From Trinickia diaoshuihuensis (GTDB lineage: Bacteria > Pseudomonadota > Gammaproteobacteria > Burkholderiales > Burkholderiaceae), in assembly GCF_003390925.1 (NCBI RefSeq), contig NZ_QUBS01000086.1, forward strand, positions 62,001-126,000: a stretch of 64,000 bases of DNA, in the 5' to 3' direction. The position numbers were made by a program, and so were the translations under genes. Each line of letters opens with the position of its first letter. Within the stretch, counting starts at the first letter, position 1. The notes below the pieces were generated by a model. It saw only the letters and a program-made list of their open reading frames with translations, had not been told where the DNA came from and did not search any database. Below are positions 8,599-16,891 of this stretch, piece by piece.

Positions 8599-10000
8599 CG
8601 CGCGTATCGCATTGTCGTCCGCGTTGCTCGCGGCCACGCTCGTCAGCGCGTGCGCGGTCGGCCCCGATTATGTCGCGCCGACGGCGCCGGCCAATACCGT
8701 CGGGGCGTTCCTGAGCGGGAACGACATCGCCACGGGCGCGCCGCTGCCCCATGATTGGTGGCGCCTTTACGACGACCGCGACCTCGATGCGCTGGTCGAG
8801 CGCGCGTTCGCGGCCAATACCGATCTGCGCGCGGCCGTTGCGAACCTCGAGCGCGAGCGTGGCGTACTCTCGGAAGTCGATACGGCCCGCTTGCCCTCCA
8901 CGCAGGTGTCGGCATCGAAGTCCTATGGCAACAACGCGTCGTCGTCGGGCCAGGCGTTGCCCTTGCCGGAAAAGCAGTGGACCTCGGCGGGCGCGTTTGC
9001 GGTCTCGTGGGAAATCGATCTGTTGGGCCGTGTTAGACGCAGCGTGGAGGCCGAGCGCGCGAACGTTCAGGCAGCGGAAGCGGCGCGCGATTCGGTGCGC
9101 GCCATGGTGGCGGCCGAAACGACGCGCAACTACGTCGCGGCTTGTTCGCTTGCCGAATCGGTTGCCGCCGCGCACGCGTCGATCGACATCGCGCGTGAAA
9201 CGCTGACGCTGACGCAGCGGCAAGTCGACGCCGGCGCGGCCTCCGCGTTCGACGCGGAGCGTGCGGGTGCCTCGCTGGCCAGCACGGAGGCCAGCTTGCC
9301 TCCGCTCGAGGCGCAGCGCCAAAACGCATTATTCGCGTTGGCAGCGCTCGTCGGTGCGGCACCGGCCGAGGTGCCTGCCGCCGCTGCCGCATGCACGCAC
9401 CCGCCGAAGCTTGCCGGACCGATCCCAGTCGAAGACGGCGCGGCGCTATTGCGGCGCCGTCCCGACGTACGCGAGGCCGAACGCAAACTCGCGGCCGATA
9501 CCGCGCGCATCGGCGTGGCAGCGGCCGATCTCTATCCGCGGTTTTCGTTGAACGGCGCGGTGGGTTATCTGCGCGGCGGCACGTCGGGCGGCAGCGTCGA
9601 AACGCCCGCTTGGACGTTCGGCGTCGGCCCCGCATTGAGTTGGAGCTTCCCGAACATCGGCGTGGCGCGAGCACGCGTCAAGCAGGCGAGAGCGCAGACG
9701 CAAGCGTCGCTCGCCGGTTTCGACGGCGCGGTATTGACGGCCTTGCGCGAGGTCGAACAGGCGTTGACGAGCCTCGGCGCGCAACAGCGGCGCTACGCGT
9801 CGCTCGAGCAAGCCGACGCCCGTACGCGCCGCGCCTATGATCTTGCGAACGACCGCTATCGAGCGGGCAATATCTCGCAGTTGGAGTTGCTCGATGCGAG
9901 CCGCGATCGCGTGGCCGCGCAAGCCGCCTTGGCCGATTCGGCGGTATCGCTCAATGCCGCGCGCGTGGATCTGTTCAAGGCGTTAGGAGGCGGCTGGTAA
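8591..10000 (+). CDS. NodT-type outer-membrane efflux lipoprotein (OMF/TolC-like)
   Basis: 469 residues, the usual length for this family. The N-terminus is a lipoprotein signal with lipobox VSAC and acylated Cys21, followed by AVGPDYVAP, a hallmark of the NodT/OprM group. Two OEP repeats follow (about residues 60-240 and 270-465), each with coiled-coil helices (TDLRAAVANLERERGVLSEVD, AYDLANDRYRAGNISQLELLDASRD). It forms the trimeric outer-membrane duct of the pump. The ATG lies 8 bases inside the end of the transporter gene, so the two are translationally coupled. Confidence 0.94.
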   Translation: MRNARIALSSALLAATLVSACAVGPDYVAPTAPANTVGAFLSGNDIATGAPLPHDWWRLYDDRDLDALVERAFAANTDLRAAVANLERERGVLSEVDTARLPSTQVSASKSYGNNASSSGQALPLPEKQWTSAGAFAVSWEIDLLGRVRRSVEAERANVQAAEAARDSVRAMVAAETTRNYVAACSLAESVAAAHASIDIARETLTLTQRQVDAGAASAFDAERAGASLASTEASLPPLEAQRQNALFALAALVGAAPAEVPAAAAACTHPPKLAGPIPVEDGAALLRRRPDVREAERKLAADTARIGVAAADLYPRFSLNGAVGYLRGGTSGGSVETPAWTFGVGPALSWSFPNIGVARARVKQARAQTQASLAGFDGAVLTALREVEQALTSLGAQQRRYASLEQADARTRRAYDLANDRYRAGNISQLELLDASRDRVAAQAALADSAVSLNAARVDLFKALGGGW

Positions 10001-10007
10001 GCGGCCG

Positions 10008-10021
10008 GGCGCCGGAGCGCC
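10008..10021. terminator. GC hairpin between convergent genes, possible terminator
   Basis: GGCGC-CGGA-GCGCC forms a perfect 5-base stem in the 29-base gap between the convergent efflux and LuxR genes. There is no T-run after it on either strand, so intrinsic termination is not assured. Confidence 0.3.
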
Positions 10022-10029
10022 GGACCGGT

Positions 10030-10731
10030 TCACTCGACGCCGAACAGCGTCGCGGGCGTGATATAGAAGTAGCCCTTTTCGATGGCTTTTTCGATGAGTT
10101 CGGACTTTGACGTCACGGTGAACTTGTCTTTCAAGGCGTCGATATGATGTTCGACGGTCCTGACGGAGATCGAGAGCAGATCGGCGATCCGGCGTGCCAC
10201 GCCCCCGCGCAGCAGGAAAAAGAGAATCTCCGTTTCGCGCGGCGTGAGGTCGATATTGCGCTTCTCGCGGTTGATGACGAAGCTGCCGCCGGGCATCGAT
10301 TTGGGCAGCCCACGAGGGGCCGCATGCTCGTCGCGCACGAGTTTGAGCATGTTGCTGTTGATATCGGTGATATCGGTACCGTGCATGAGCACGCCGCGCG
10401 CGTTCGTCTCGCAATCGACGAACGGCTTTTTCACGACGAGATAGGCTTTCACTCCGATGCCGCCCGCGTGATAGATATTGATGCTTTTAACCGTGGCGCC
10501 GCGCTCGATGACGATACGATCCTGCGCGAGATAACTATCGTCGTAGGAGCCGAAGGCGGCCGGCAAATCATGATGCCGCAACCCCAGCATCGGAACGTCC
10601 TCGTCCAATCCCATCGACTTCTTGAACGCCGCGTTGCCGTAAAGAAATATCGATCCTGCGTCTTTGCAGGCGCAAACGCCGGGTATCTGATCGATCAAGC
10701 TAGAGAAGGCGGGGCTGATCAAATCGCTCAT
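10030..10731 (-). CDS. LuxR-family regulator with N-terminal PAS-like domain
   Basis: 233 residues. The C-terminal 65 residues are a LuxR/FixJ helix-turn-helix (LTPRETEILFFLLRGGVARRIADLLSISVRTVEHHIDALKDKF). The N-terminal part (about residues 10-125) resembles a PAS sensor (IDQIPGVCACKDAGSIFLYGNAAFKKSMG, ending GTDITDIN) rather than an acyl-homoserine-lactone pocket, so this is unlikely to be a quorum-sensing LuxR. The gene is divergent from the ABM/FAD-monooxygenase/BVMO genes and sits at the edge of the NRPS cluster, so it is the best candidate for a pathway activator. The signal it senses is unknown. Confidence 0.85.
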   Translation of the reverse strand: MSDLISPAFSSLIDQIPGVCACKDAGSIFLYGNAAFKKSMGLDEDVPMLGLRHHDLPAAFGSYDDSYLAQDRIVIERGATVKSINIYHAGGIGVKAYLVVKKPFVDCETNARGVLMHGTDITDINSNMLKLVRDEHAAPRGLPKSMPGGSFVINREKRNIDLTPRETEILFFLLRGGVARRIADLLSISVRTVEHHIDALKDKFTVTSKSELIEKAIEKGYFYITPATLFGVE

Positions 10732-11153
10732 GATGCGTTTCTCCCGAATGGTTCGAACAAGACGTCGCAGGCGACCGATTACGCGAACAGCACATTATCC
10801 TCGATCCGTTTTGATTATTCACGCCGCGTAAGTCGAAACCTACTGTAATTGGATGTGGATATAGACAGGTTTGGACGCAATGGGTTCGATTGACGCATCG
10901 CAAATCCCATTTCGGTTGGGTAGAAAGTACGGAAGCGGCGGGCGCCCTCGAAAGCTATCGTGGCAACAAGAGTGTTGCCGGGCCGAGGCATCGGCGGCGT
11001 GATGCCGCACCGCGCCGCGGCTCGCGATTCTCTTATCCCTTCTTTCAGCCCGTTGTGCCTTTTTTGGGGGTCGCGTATCGGGGCGCCTGTCATCCGGCGC
11101 CGGACCGGTATCGCTCGCCGGAAGCGGCACGTTTTTCTCTATTGGAGCCATTC
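10732..11153. other. 422-base divergent regulatory region, no gene
   Basis: Spacer between the LuxR gene and the oxidative genes. It is AT-richer than its surroundings at 10790-10900. Near the ABM gene GGCGCC occurs twice (11082-11087 and 11096-11101), able to form a leader hairpin. I found no convincing lux-box-like dyad and no conserved reading frame. Confidence 0.5.
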
Positions 11154-11480
11154 ATGTCGAAGAACGAAGCGGTCATCAGCGCAGGAAAAGGCGTCACGTT
11201 CGTCAACATCATCGAAGTGTCGCCCGAAAATCAAGCCAAGGTGATCGATGTCCTCAACGAAGGCGTCGAAAAGGTCATCCGCCACAAGGACGGCTTCATC
11301 TCGGCGAGCATCTTGGCGAGCAAGGACGGCACGAGCGTGATCAACATCGCGCAGTGGGAAAACCCCGACAACGTGAAGGCCGTCCGCGAAGACCCGGCCG
11401 CGCAAGAGTACGTCAAGCGCACGGCCGCGCTCGCGAAGGCGGCGCCGAATCTGTACTCGGTCGTCTCCGTGCACGCCTAA
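11154..11480 (+). CDS. ABM-domain (antibiotic biosynthesis monooxygenase-like) protein
   Basis: 108 residues from the ATG at 11154 (TTGGAG 7-12 bases upstream); the longer frame upstream is non-coding in character. A single ferredoxin-like ABM domain fills the protein: VTFVNIIEVSPENQAKVIDVLNEG, then KDGFISASILASKDGTSVINIAQWEN and AAQEYVKRTA. Relatives include cofactor-free monooxygenases of polyketide quinone pathways and many small proteins with no known reaction. It leads a set of three redox genes and probably acts on an aromatic or peptide intermediate, but the substrate is an inference. Confidence 0.8.
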   Translation: MSKNEAVISAGKGVTFVNIIEVSPENQAKVIDVLNEGVEKVIRHKDGFISASILASKDGTSVINIAQWENPDNVKAVREDPAAQEYVKRTAALAKAAPNLYSVVSVHA

Positions 11481-11571
11481 CCGATTTTGCAGCGACGCGG
11501 CGGCCTCGGGCTCGGTTGAAGATTTGGGCGGGGGCCGCCCTTATACGATTCGCGACTATCGGCGCCAGATC

Positions 11572-12819
11572 ATGACAGTCACCATAGACACCGATTATTT
11601 GATCGCAGGAGCAGGCATCGGCGGGCTCACGGCGGCGTTGGCGCTGCACGCCCACGGCGTTCATGATCTGCTGATCATCGAAGCAGCGAAGCGCATTCGC
11701 CCCCTAGGGGTGGGCATCAATATTCAACCCGCGGCCGTCGCGGAACTCTATGCACTCGGATTGAACCGTTCGATGGAGCGCTCGGGCATCAAGACCGAGC
11801 GCGTGGCGCATTTGGACGAGAAAGGCAAGCTGCTGTGGAGCGAAGCGCGCGGTTTGCCGGGCGGCAGTCCCTATCCGCAAATTTCGATTCATCGCGGCGC
11901 CCTCGAAATGTTTCTTCTGCGCGCCGTAAAGGCGCGTCTGGGCCGGCGCGCCGTGCGCACAGGCACCCGCCTCGTTTCGTTTCACGAGGACGGCGATCGC
12001 GTGGCGGCAGTCGCGATCGACCAAGAGACGGGAAACGAGGTTTGCTTCCGCGCCAAAGGGTTGATCGGCGCGGACGGCATTCACTCCGCCGTGCGAGCTC
12101 AGCTTCAAGGCGACGGCAACGCCGTCAAGCGTACCCCGATCACGATGTGGCGAGGCGTGACCGAATGCGAGCGCTTCCTCGACGGGCGCACGATGATCGT
12201 GGCCAACGACGTCTACTCGACCCGTCTCATCGCTTATCCGATTTCGAGCGATCACGAGCGCCGCGGCAGGGCGCTCGTCAATTGGGTTTGCATGGTCTCG
12301 GCCGATACGCGTTCGATCCTCGATCGCCCCGATTGGAGCGAGACCGGCAAGCTCGACGACATCCTTCCGTTTTTTTCGCACTGGGGCTTCGATTGGCTGG
12401 ACATCGATGCGCTGCTCAGCGGCAGCGGCACGATTTTGCAGTATCCGATGGTCGATCGCGACCCGCTCGAGCGATGGGGGCGCGGCAAGGTCACGCTGCT
12501 CGGCGACGCGGCCCATCTGATGTATCCCGTCGGGGCCAACGGCGCTTCGCAGGCGATTCTCGACGCCTCGGCGCTCGCGTTCGAGCTCACGAGCCGAAAG
12601 GATGTCGAAACGGCCTTCACGCAGTACGAAAGCGCGCGAAGACCCGTCACGAGCAAGATCGTGCTCGAAAACCGGTTGAGGGACCGGACCGAACGCACGT
12701 TGGCGCTAAGCAATTCGAACGACGGCGAAAAGGCCGTCGTCGTCGAGGGCATGGTTAGCCGTTACAAGCAAAATGTCGAAAACCAAAAAACGCATCATTC
12801 ATCCACCGAGGGACAATGA
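11572..12819 (+). CDS. FAD-dependent aromatic hydroxylase, PhzS-like
   Basis: 415 residues from the ATG at 11572, which matches the natural N-terminus of this family (dinucleotide-binding IAGAGIGGLTAALALHAHG). Segments RPLGVGINIQPAAV, YPQISIHRG, ITMWRGVTE, FLDGRTMIVAND, LVNWVCMV and GDAAHLMYPVGANGASQAILD follow, from memory, phenazine hydroxylase PhzS almost block for block. The group also includes salicylate-hydroxylase-like enzymes that hydroxylate, sometimes with loss of a carboxylate. No phenazine core genes are present here, so a likely role is hydroxylation of an aromatic unit of the NRPS product, for example aminobenzoate. The stop lies within 3 bases of the next start. Confidence 0.85.
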   Translation: MTVTIDTDYLIAGAGIGGLTAALALHAHGVHDLLIIEAAKRIRPLGVGINIQPAAVAELYALGLNRSMERSGIKTERVAHLDEKGKLLWSEARGLPGGSPYPQISIHRGALEMFLLRAVKARLGRRAVRTGTRLVSFHEDGDRVAAVAIDQETGNEVCFRAKGLIGADGIHSAVRAQLQGDGNAVKRTPITMWRGVTECERFLDGRTMIVANDVYSTRLIAYPISSDHERRGRALVNWVCMVSADTRSILDRPDWSETGKLDDILPFFSHWGFDWLDIDALLSGSGTILQYPMVDRDPLERWGRGKVTLLGDAAHLMYPVGANGASQAILDASALAFELTSRKDVETAFTQYESARRPVTSKIVLENRLRDRTERTLALSNSNDGEKAVVVEGMVSRYKQNVENQKTHHSSTEGQ

Positions 12820-12821
12820 TC

Positions 12822-14429
12822 ATGAGCACGGTTCAGCAGCGCTACGATGCGATCGTCATCGGCGCGGGCTTCGCTGGCATTTACGCGTTGTACAAGCTGC
12901 ATCGCGAACTGGGACTGAACGTCCGCTGTTTCGAGAAAGGCGGCAGCGTGGGCGGAACGTGGTATTGGAACCGGTATCCGGGCGCACGCACCGATACGGA
13001 GACCCGCGTATACCGGTACTCGTTCGACAAGGAAATCTACGACGGCTGGAATTGGCGCAGCCGTTTCGCGAACCAGCCCGAGGTTCTCGCCTATTTGCGC
13101 TCGATCGTGGCGCGCTATGAGCTCGATCGCTATATCACGCTCGATACGTTCGTCGAGTCGGCCCGGTACGACGAGGCCGCGAACGAATGGATCGTGACGA
13201 CCTCGGAAGGGGAGTGCTTCGCCTGCACGTACCTCGTGACGGCGATCGGCGTTCTATCGAAACTGAATTTTCCGAAGATCCCAGGCCGCGAGAATTTCCG
13301 CGGGACGGTGGTGCACACGGGCAATTGGCCCGACGGGTTGACGCTCGAGGGCAAGCGTATCGGCGTGATCGGCACGGGCTCGACCGGCGTGCAGTTGATC
13401 AGCGCCGCGGCGAAGACGGCAGCTCATGTGACCGTATTTCAGCGCAACGCGCAATATTGCGTGCCGGCGGGCGAGGATTTGGTGGGCGAAGCCGAGATCG
13501 CCGAGTACCGCGAGAATTTCGAACAGATCTGGGACGGCATCCGAGGAACGCGCGTAGCGTGCGGTTTTGCCGAGAGCATCGTGCCGACCTTCAGCGTTTC
13601 CCCCGAGGAACGCGAAAAAGTCTTCGAGGAAAACTGGAAGATCGGAACGGGCTTTCGCTTTATGTTCGGCACGTTTTCCGACATCGCCAGCAGCGAGGAG
13701 GCGAACAAAGAGGCCACGCGCTTCATCGAAAGAAAGATTCGCGAGATCGTAAAGGACCCGGAGACCGCGCAAAAGCTAATCCCCGATCAGTTGTACGCCA
13801 AGCGCCCGATTTCGATCAACAACTACTATGAGGTCTACAACCAGCCGAACGTTTCGCTCGTCTCGGTGAAGAACAACGAAATCGTCGCGTTCACCGAGAA
13901 CGGCGTGCGTACGGCCGACGGCAAGGAGTATGAACTCGATGTGCTGGCCTTCGCGACGGGCTTCGATACGATCGTCGGCAGTTTCAAGGACGTCGAGATC
14001 GAGGGGCTGAACGGTGTCGAGTTGAAGCAGCATTGGAAGGACGAGGCAACGAGCTTCATGGGCATCGCGACGTCGAACTTCCCGAATTTCTTCATGGTGC
14101 CGGGACCGAAGAGCGTGTTCTGCAATATTCCTCCCGGCGTGGAGGCGCAACTCGACTGGATCGGGGCGTTGATTCGCAAGGCTCGCGCGACCGAGGCGAG
14201 TGCGATTCGCGTCACGCCCGAGGCCGAGCGCGAATGGACGCAACTATGCGATACCTATGCGGCCTATACGCTATTGCCGAAGGTCGATTCGTGGATCTTC
14301 GGGGCCAATGTTCCCGGCGGGAAGCGGCAAACGCTCTTCTATTTCGGCGGCCTGAGCGGATATCGGCAAGCATGGTCCGAGCTTGCGCAGAACGACTTCA
14401 AAGGGTTCTTGTTCGACCGCGCGGGTTGA
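12822..14429 (+). CDS. Baeyer-Villiger-type flavin monooxygenase
   Basis: 535 residues. ATG 12822 is preferred over the in-frame ATG at 12816 because GAGGGA lies 8 bases before it and only 2 before the other; 12816 would overlap the preceding stop as ATGA. It has the N-terminal FAD motif GAGFAG, the second Rossmann motif GTGSTG and the BVMO fingerprint F-x-G-x3-H-x3-WP (FRGTVVHTGNWP) between them; also ATGFD near the C-terminal third. This is the architecture of cyclohexanone/phenylacetone monooxygenases (about 540 residues). Known reactions are ketone to ester conversion or heteroatom oxidation. In this setting it could oxidise an arylketone, an aromatic amine or the peptide; the sequence does not decide. 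Confidence 0.88.
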   Translation: MSTVQQRYDAIVIGAGFAGIYALYKLHRELGLNVRCFEKGGSVGGTWYWNRYPGARTDTETRVYRYSFDKEIYDGWNWRSRFANQPEVLAYLRSIVARYELDRYITLDTFVESARYDEAANEWIVTTSEGECFACTYLVTAIGVLSKLNFPKIPGRENFRGTVVHTGNWPDGLTLEGKRIGVIGTGSTGVQLISAAAKTAAHVTVFQRNAQYCVPAGEDLVGEAEIAEYRENFEQIWDGIRGTRVACGFAESIVPTFSVSPEEREKVFEENWKIGTGFRFMFGTFSDIASSEEANKEATRFIERKIREIVKDPETAQKLIPDQLYAKRPISINNYYEVYNQPNVSLVSVKNNEIVAFTENGVRTADGKEYELDVLAFATGFDTIVGSFKDVEIEGLNGVELKQHWKDEATSFMGIATSNFPNFFMVPGPKSVFCNIPPGVEAQLDWIGALIRKARATEASAIRVTPEAEREWTQLCDTYAAYTLLPKVDSWIFGANVPGGKRQTLFYFGGLSGYRQAWSELAQNDFKGFLFDRAG

Positions 14430-14568
14430 TCCGGGCGCGCGTGCCGCGGCGTCGCCGGGTCGGCGGCGCGGCGACGCGCGCCGATAGCGGCATAGTCGAT
14501 CGCGGGGCGCGAATGCGCCCATCCAAGATAAAGCCTCGACGCAATTAAAGAAAAGACGAAAGTCATTT

Positions 14569-14583
14569 GCATGCGGCGCATGC
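14569..14583. promoter_or_regulatory. 15-base inverted repeat GCATGCG-G-CGCATGC
   Basis: Perfect 7-base arms around one central base, 350 bases upstream of the VOC gene and 140 bases after the BVMO stop. Candidate operator or transcript-end structure; no T-run follows. Confidence 0.35.
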
Positions 14584-14820
14584 GATATGCAACTTTTTCC
14601 CGCGCAAGAACAATGACGAAAAAGATACCTTGCGCGAGACAATGTGTAAAACATCGTATAAATCCCACACCTTGATAATTTTCGTTGTACTATGCGTCCG
14701 TCCTGGGCAATGCGTGGTGCGTAAGCGGCGGCTCGTGAAACATCAGCCGTTCGAAGTTTCGCCAATCGTTATCACGCAATAGCCTAAAGCCGCGCCGTTC
14801 GCCTACAAGGCTTAAACGGT

Positions 14821-14850
14821 CGAAATATTCCATTCATTGGAATACATTCG
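14821..14850. promoter_or_regulatory. Extended dyad upstream of the NRPS operon
   Basis: TATTCCA-TTCAT-TGGAATA is a perfect 7-base-arm dyad (14826-14844), flanked at equal distance by CGAA (14821-14824) and TTCG (14847-14850). It lies 79-108 bases before the VOC start codon, a usual place for an activator site. A link to the cluster LuxR protein is an inference. Confidence 0.45.
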
Positions 14851-14928
14851 AAAAACGCGGTCGTTCCGGCGCCGCTCGATATACGATTTTCGCGGGGCGC
14901 CTATCATCCTGATCGAGGAGAGCGACGG

Positions 14929-15465
14929 ATGGCTGAATATGGGCAGATAGGTTCATGTGAAGTGAATGTTAAGGAGTCCGAATTAACGGGGCTCGATTAT
15001 CGTGCCATCGACCACATCGCGCTCGCGGTGCGCGACCTGGAATCCGCGGTGCGATTGTTCACCAACGTCCTCGGTTTCACGCTGATCAGACGCCGCAGCG
15101 TCAAGGGCGCACGCACGGGCATGGTCGCGGCCGAGCTCGAAAGCGGGAACACCAAATTCGTGCTGTGCCAAGGCACCGAGCCCGAATCGCAGGTCTCTCG
15201 ACTCGTTCAGGCGCATGGTCCCGGGGTGGCGCATATCGCCCTCGAAGTGGACGATGTCGCCCACGCGGTGAAAGCCCTGACCGCCCGGGGCATGTGCTTC
15301 GATACGTCAGTCATTCACGGCCCGGGCCTCACACAGGCCTTTACGGCACGAGACCCGAATACCGGCATGAGCTTCGAATTGATCAAGCGTCATGGCGAGG
15401 AAGGGTTCGTCGACAGCAATATTCAGTCATTGTTCGAGCAACTCGAACGATCCAATTCCTATTGA
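14929..15465 (+). CDS. Single-lobe HPPD/hydroxymandelate-synthase-like VOC protein
   Basis: 178 residues, start supported by GAGGAG 8 bases upstream. One vicinal-oxygen-chelate lobe is seen. IDHIALAVRDLESAV and GPGVAHIALEVDDVAHAVKAL match the C-terminal, metal-binding half of 4-hydroxyphenylpyruvate dioxygenase, and the tail FELIKRHGEEGF...NIQSLFEQLE matches its conserved end. The three Fe(II) ligands are present at H29, H102 and E150. HPPD and hydroxymandelate synthase are about 350 residues with two such lobes; this has one. It heads the NRPS operon directly before an HpgT homologue, so oxidation of an arylpyruvate to an arylmandelate is the natural proposal. An epimerase or another VOC reaction is possible. 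Confidence 0.75.
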   Translation: MAEYGQIGSCEVNVKESELTGLDYRAIDHIALAVRDLESAVRLFTNVLGFTLIRRRSVKGARTGMVAAELESGNTKFVLCQGTEPESQVSRLVQAHGPGVAHIALEVDDVAHAVKALTARGMCFDTSVIHGPGLTQAFTARDPNTGMSFELIKRHGEEGFVDSNIQSLFEQLERSNSY

Positions 15466-15589
15466 TTGCTTTGCATACCGCGCCGCGAGGTTCGCGGACG
15501 GTATCGGCACGCCCGGCTCCCGGCTTGGGCGAAAAATGGCCATTCGCGTTGCATGCGTCGATCGCAACGGAAATAAAACGAGGAATGAG

Positions 15590-16870
15590 ATGTTCAATGA
15601 CCCAATAGCGCGGTCTTCGCGGTTGTCCGTCATGAATTTCTTAAACGAGGCGGCAAATCGATATCCGACGGCGATTTCGTTCGCCTCGGGGCGGCCCGCC
15701 GAATCGTTCTTCTCTTTGGAACGCTGGTTAGGCGCCGTTCCGGTATTTCTCGATCACATGGCAAGAAAAAATGGATCGAGTGTTTCGCTTGCCGAGAAGC
15801 GACTTGCGCAATATGGGCCCACGGCCGGGATCATTGAAGCGTTGGTCGCCGAGCAATTGCGCATCGACGAGCATATCGCATGCGAGCCGGAGCGGGTTGT
15901 CGTCACGGCCGGGTGCCAAGAGGCGCTCTCGCTGCTGATACCGGCGCTATGCCGCGCGCCGGGCGACGTCGTCCTGGCGCGCAATCCGACCTATATCGGG
16001 GCGACCGGCGTCGCCGATTTTGCCGGCATCGAGATCATGCCGGTCGAGCCGCTTGCAGGCGAGGACTGGGCCCGTACGCTCGCGCGCGTCGCGGCGGAAC
16101 TGCGGCACGCCGGCAAAACGCCTCGCGGCTTGTACTTGACACCCGAGTTCGACAATCCGACGGGCACGGTATTGAACGAGGAGCAGCGGCGCTCGATTAT
16201 CGCCGGATGCGTCGAACATCGTATCGTCGTGCTCGAAGACAACCCGTATGGGATGTTTCGCTTCGAGGGCGCGACGACACCCGCGATGGCGGCCCTCGAC
16301 GACGCCGGCTGCGTTGTCTATCTCGCCACCTACTCGAAGACGCTGTGTCCCGCCGTGCGCGTGGGCGCCGCGGTCGTTCCGAAGCGATTGTTCGGCAGCG
16401 CGAGCGAGGCCGACCGGCTGTTGGCCGAATTGAGCGAGCGCAAAAGCTTCGTGACCGTCAACACGAGCCAGGTCACGCAAGCGATCGTAGGCGGCGTATT
16501 GCTCGAACAACAGGGTTCGCTCCGCGCGATGGTCGAGCGGCCCAGGCTGCATTACCGCCGAAATCGCGATGCGCTGTTGAGCGCGCTTCATCTCGCGTTT
16601 GGCGCACGCAATGGGGAGGTTTCGTGGAATCGGCCGGCCGGCGGCTTTTTTCTGAGTCTCTCGCTGCCGTTCGAGTTCGCCAGGGAGCAGACCGCCGCAT
16701 GCGCGCGAGATCACGGCGTGATCGTGATGCCGATGACGTTTTTCACGCTGGACGAGACGCATCGGCGCGAGGTGCGGCTCGCGTTCAGCAATACCGAAGA
16801 AAGCGAGATCGAAGCGGGGGTGGAGCGGCTCGCACGCTACGTCGACGCGCAAACGAGCTTGGTGCATTGA
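15590..16870 (+). CDS. PLP aminotransferase, HpgT-like (arylglycine-forming)
   Basis: 426 residues from the ATG at 15590 (GAGGA 5 bases upstream). Fold type I aminotransferase with the Schiff-base Lys at K250 (ATYSKTL) and the substrate/cofactor motifs QYGPTAGI, DNPTGTV and EDNPYGMF. The N-terminus MNFLNEAANRYPTAISFASGRP and the blocks VVVTAGCQEA, FVTVNTSQVTQA and WNRPAGGFFLSL are characteristic, in my recollection, of HpgT enzymes that convert arylglyoxylates to 4-hydroxy- or 3,5-dihydroxyphenylglycine. It follows the VOC gene and precedes pabA by 21 bases. A general aromatic aminotransferase role is the main alternative. Confidence 0.82.
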   Translation: MFNDPIARSSRLSVMNFLNEAANRYPTAISFASGRPAESFFSLERWLGAVPVFLDHMARKNGSSVSLAEKRLAQYGPTAGIIEALVAEQLRIDEHIACEPERVVVTAGCQEALSLLIPALCRAPGDVVLARNPTYIGATGVADFAGIEIMPVEPLAGEDWARTLARVAAELRHAGKTPRGLYLTPEFDNPTGTVLNEEQRRSIIAGCVEHRIVVLEDNPYGMFRFEGATTPAMAALDDAGCVVYLATYSKTLCPAVRVGAAVVPKRLFGSASEADRLLAELSERKSFVTVNTSQVTQAIVGGVLLEQQGSLRAMVERPRLHYRRNRDALLSALHLAFGARNGEVSWNRPAGGFFLSLSLPFEFAREQTAACARDHGVIVMPMTFFTLDETHRREVRLAFSNTEESEIEAGVERLARYVDAQTSLVH

Positions 16871-16891
16871 CACACCTGCGGGACCGACATC

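Larger units (their letters stand above)
14430..14928. other. 499-base AT-richer regulatory region before the NRPS operon
   Basis: No convincing gene. It is the only long gap inside the cluster and has clearly lower GC than its surroundings. It holds two good dyads (14569-14583 and 14821-14850) and should contain the promoter for the VOC-to-MFS gene run. Confidence 0.6.

Noticed and set aside
11082-11101. GGCGCC pair as an attenuator before the ABM gene
   Set aside because: GGCGCC is common at this GC content and no T-run or leader peptide follows.
10732-11153. Lux-box-type quorum-sensing site near the LuxR gene
   Set aside because: No 18-20-base dyad of that kind was found, and the regulator has a PAS-like rather than autoinducer-binding domain.
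11572-14429. Phenazine cluster, because of the PhzS-like hydroxylase
   Set aside because: None of phzA-G or a fused PhzE-type gene is present; the ADC synthase pair and NRPS explain the locus better.
14567-14782. 71-codon open frame in the gap before the VOC gene
   Set aside because: No ribosome site, atypical low-GC codon use and no recognisable motif; it lies over regulatory dyads.
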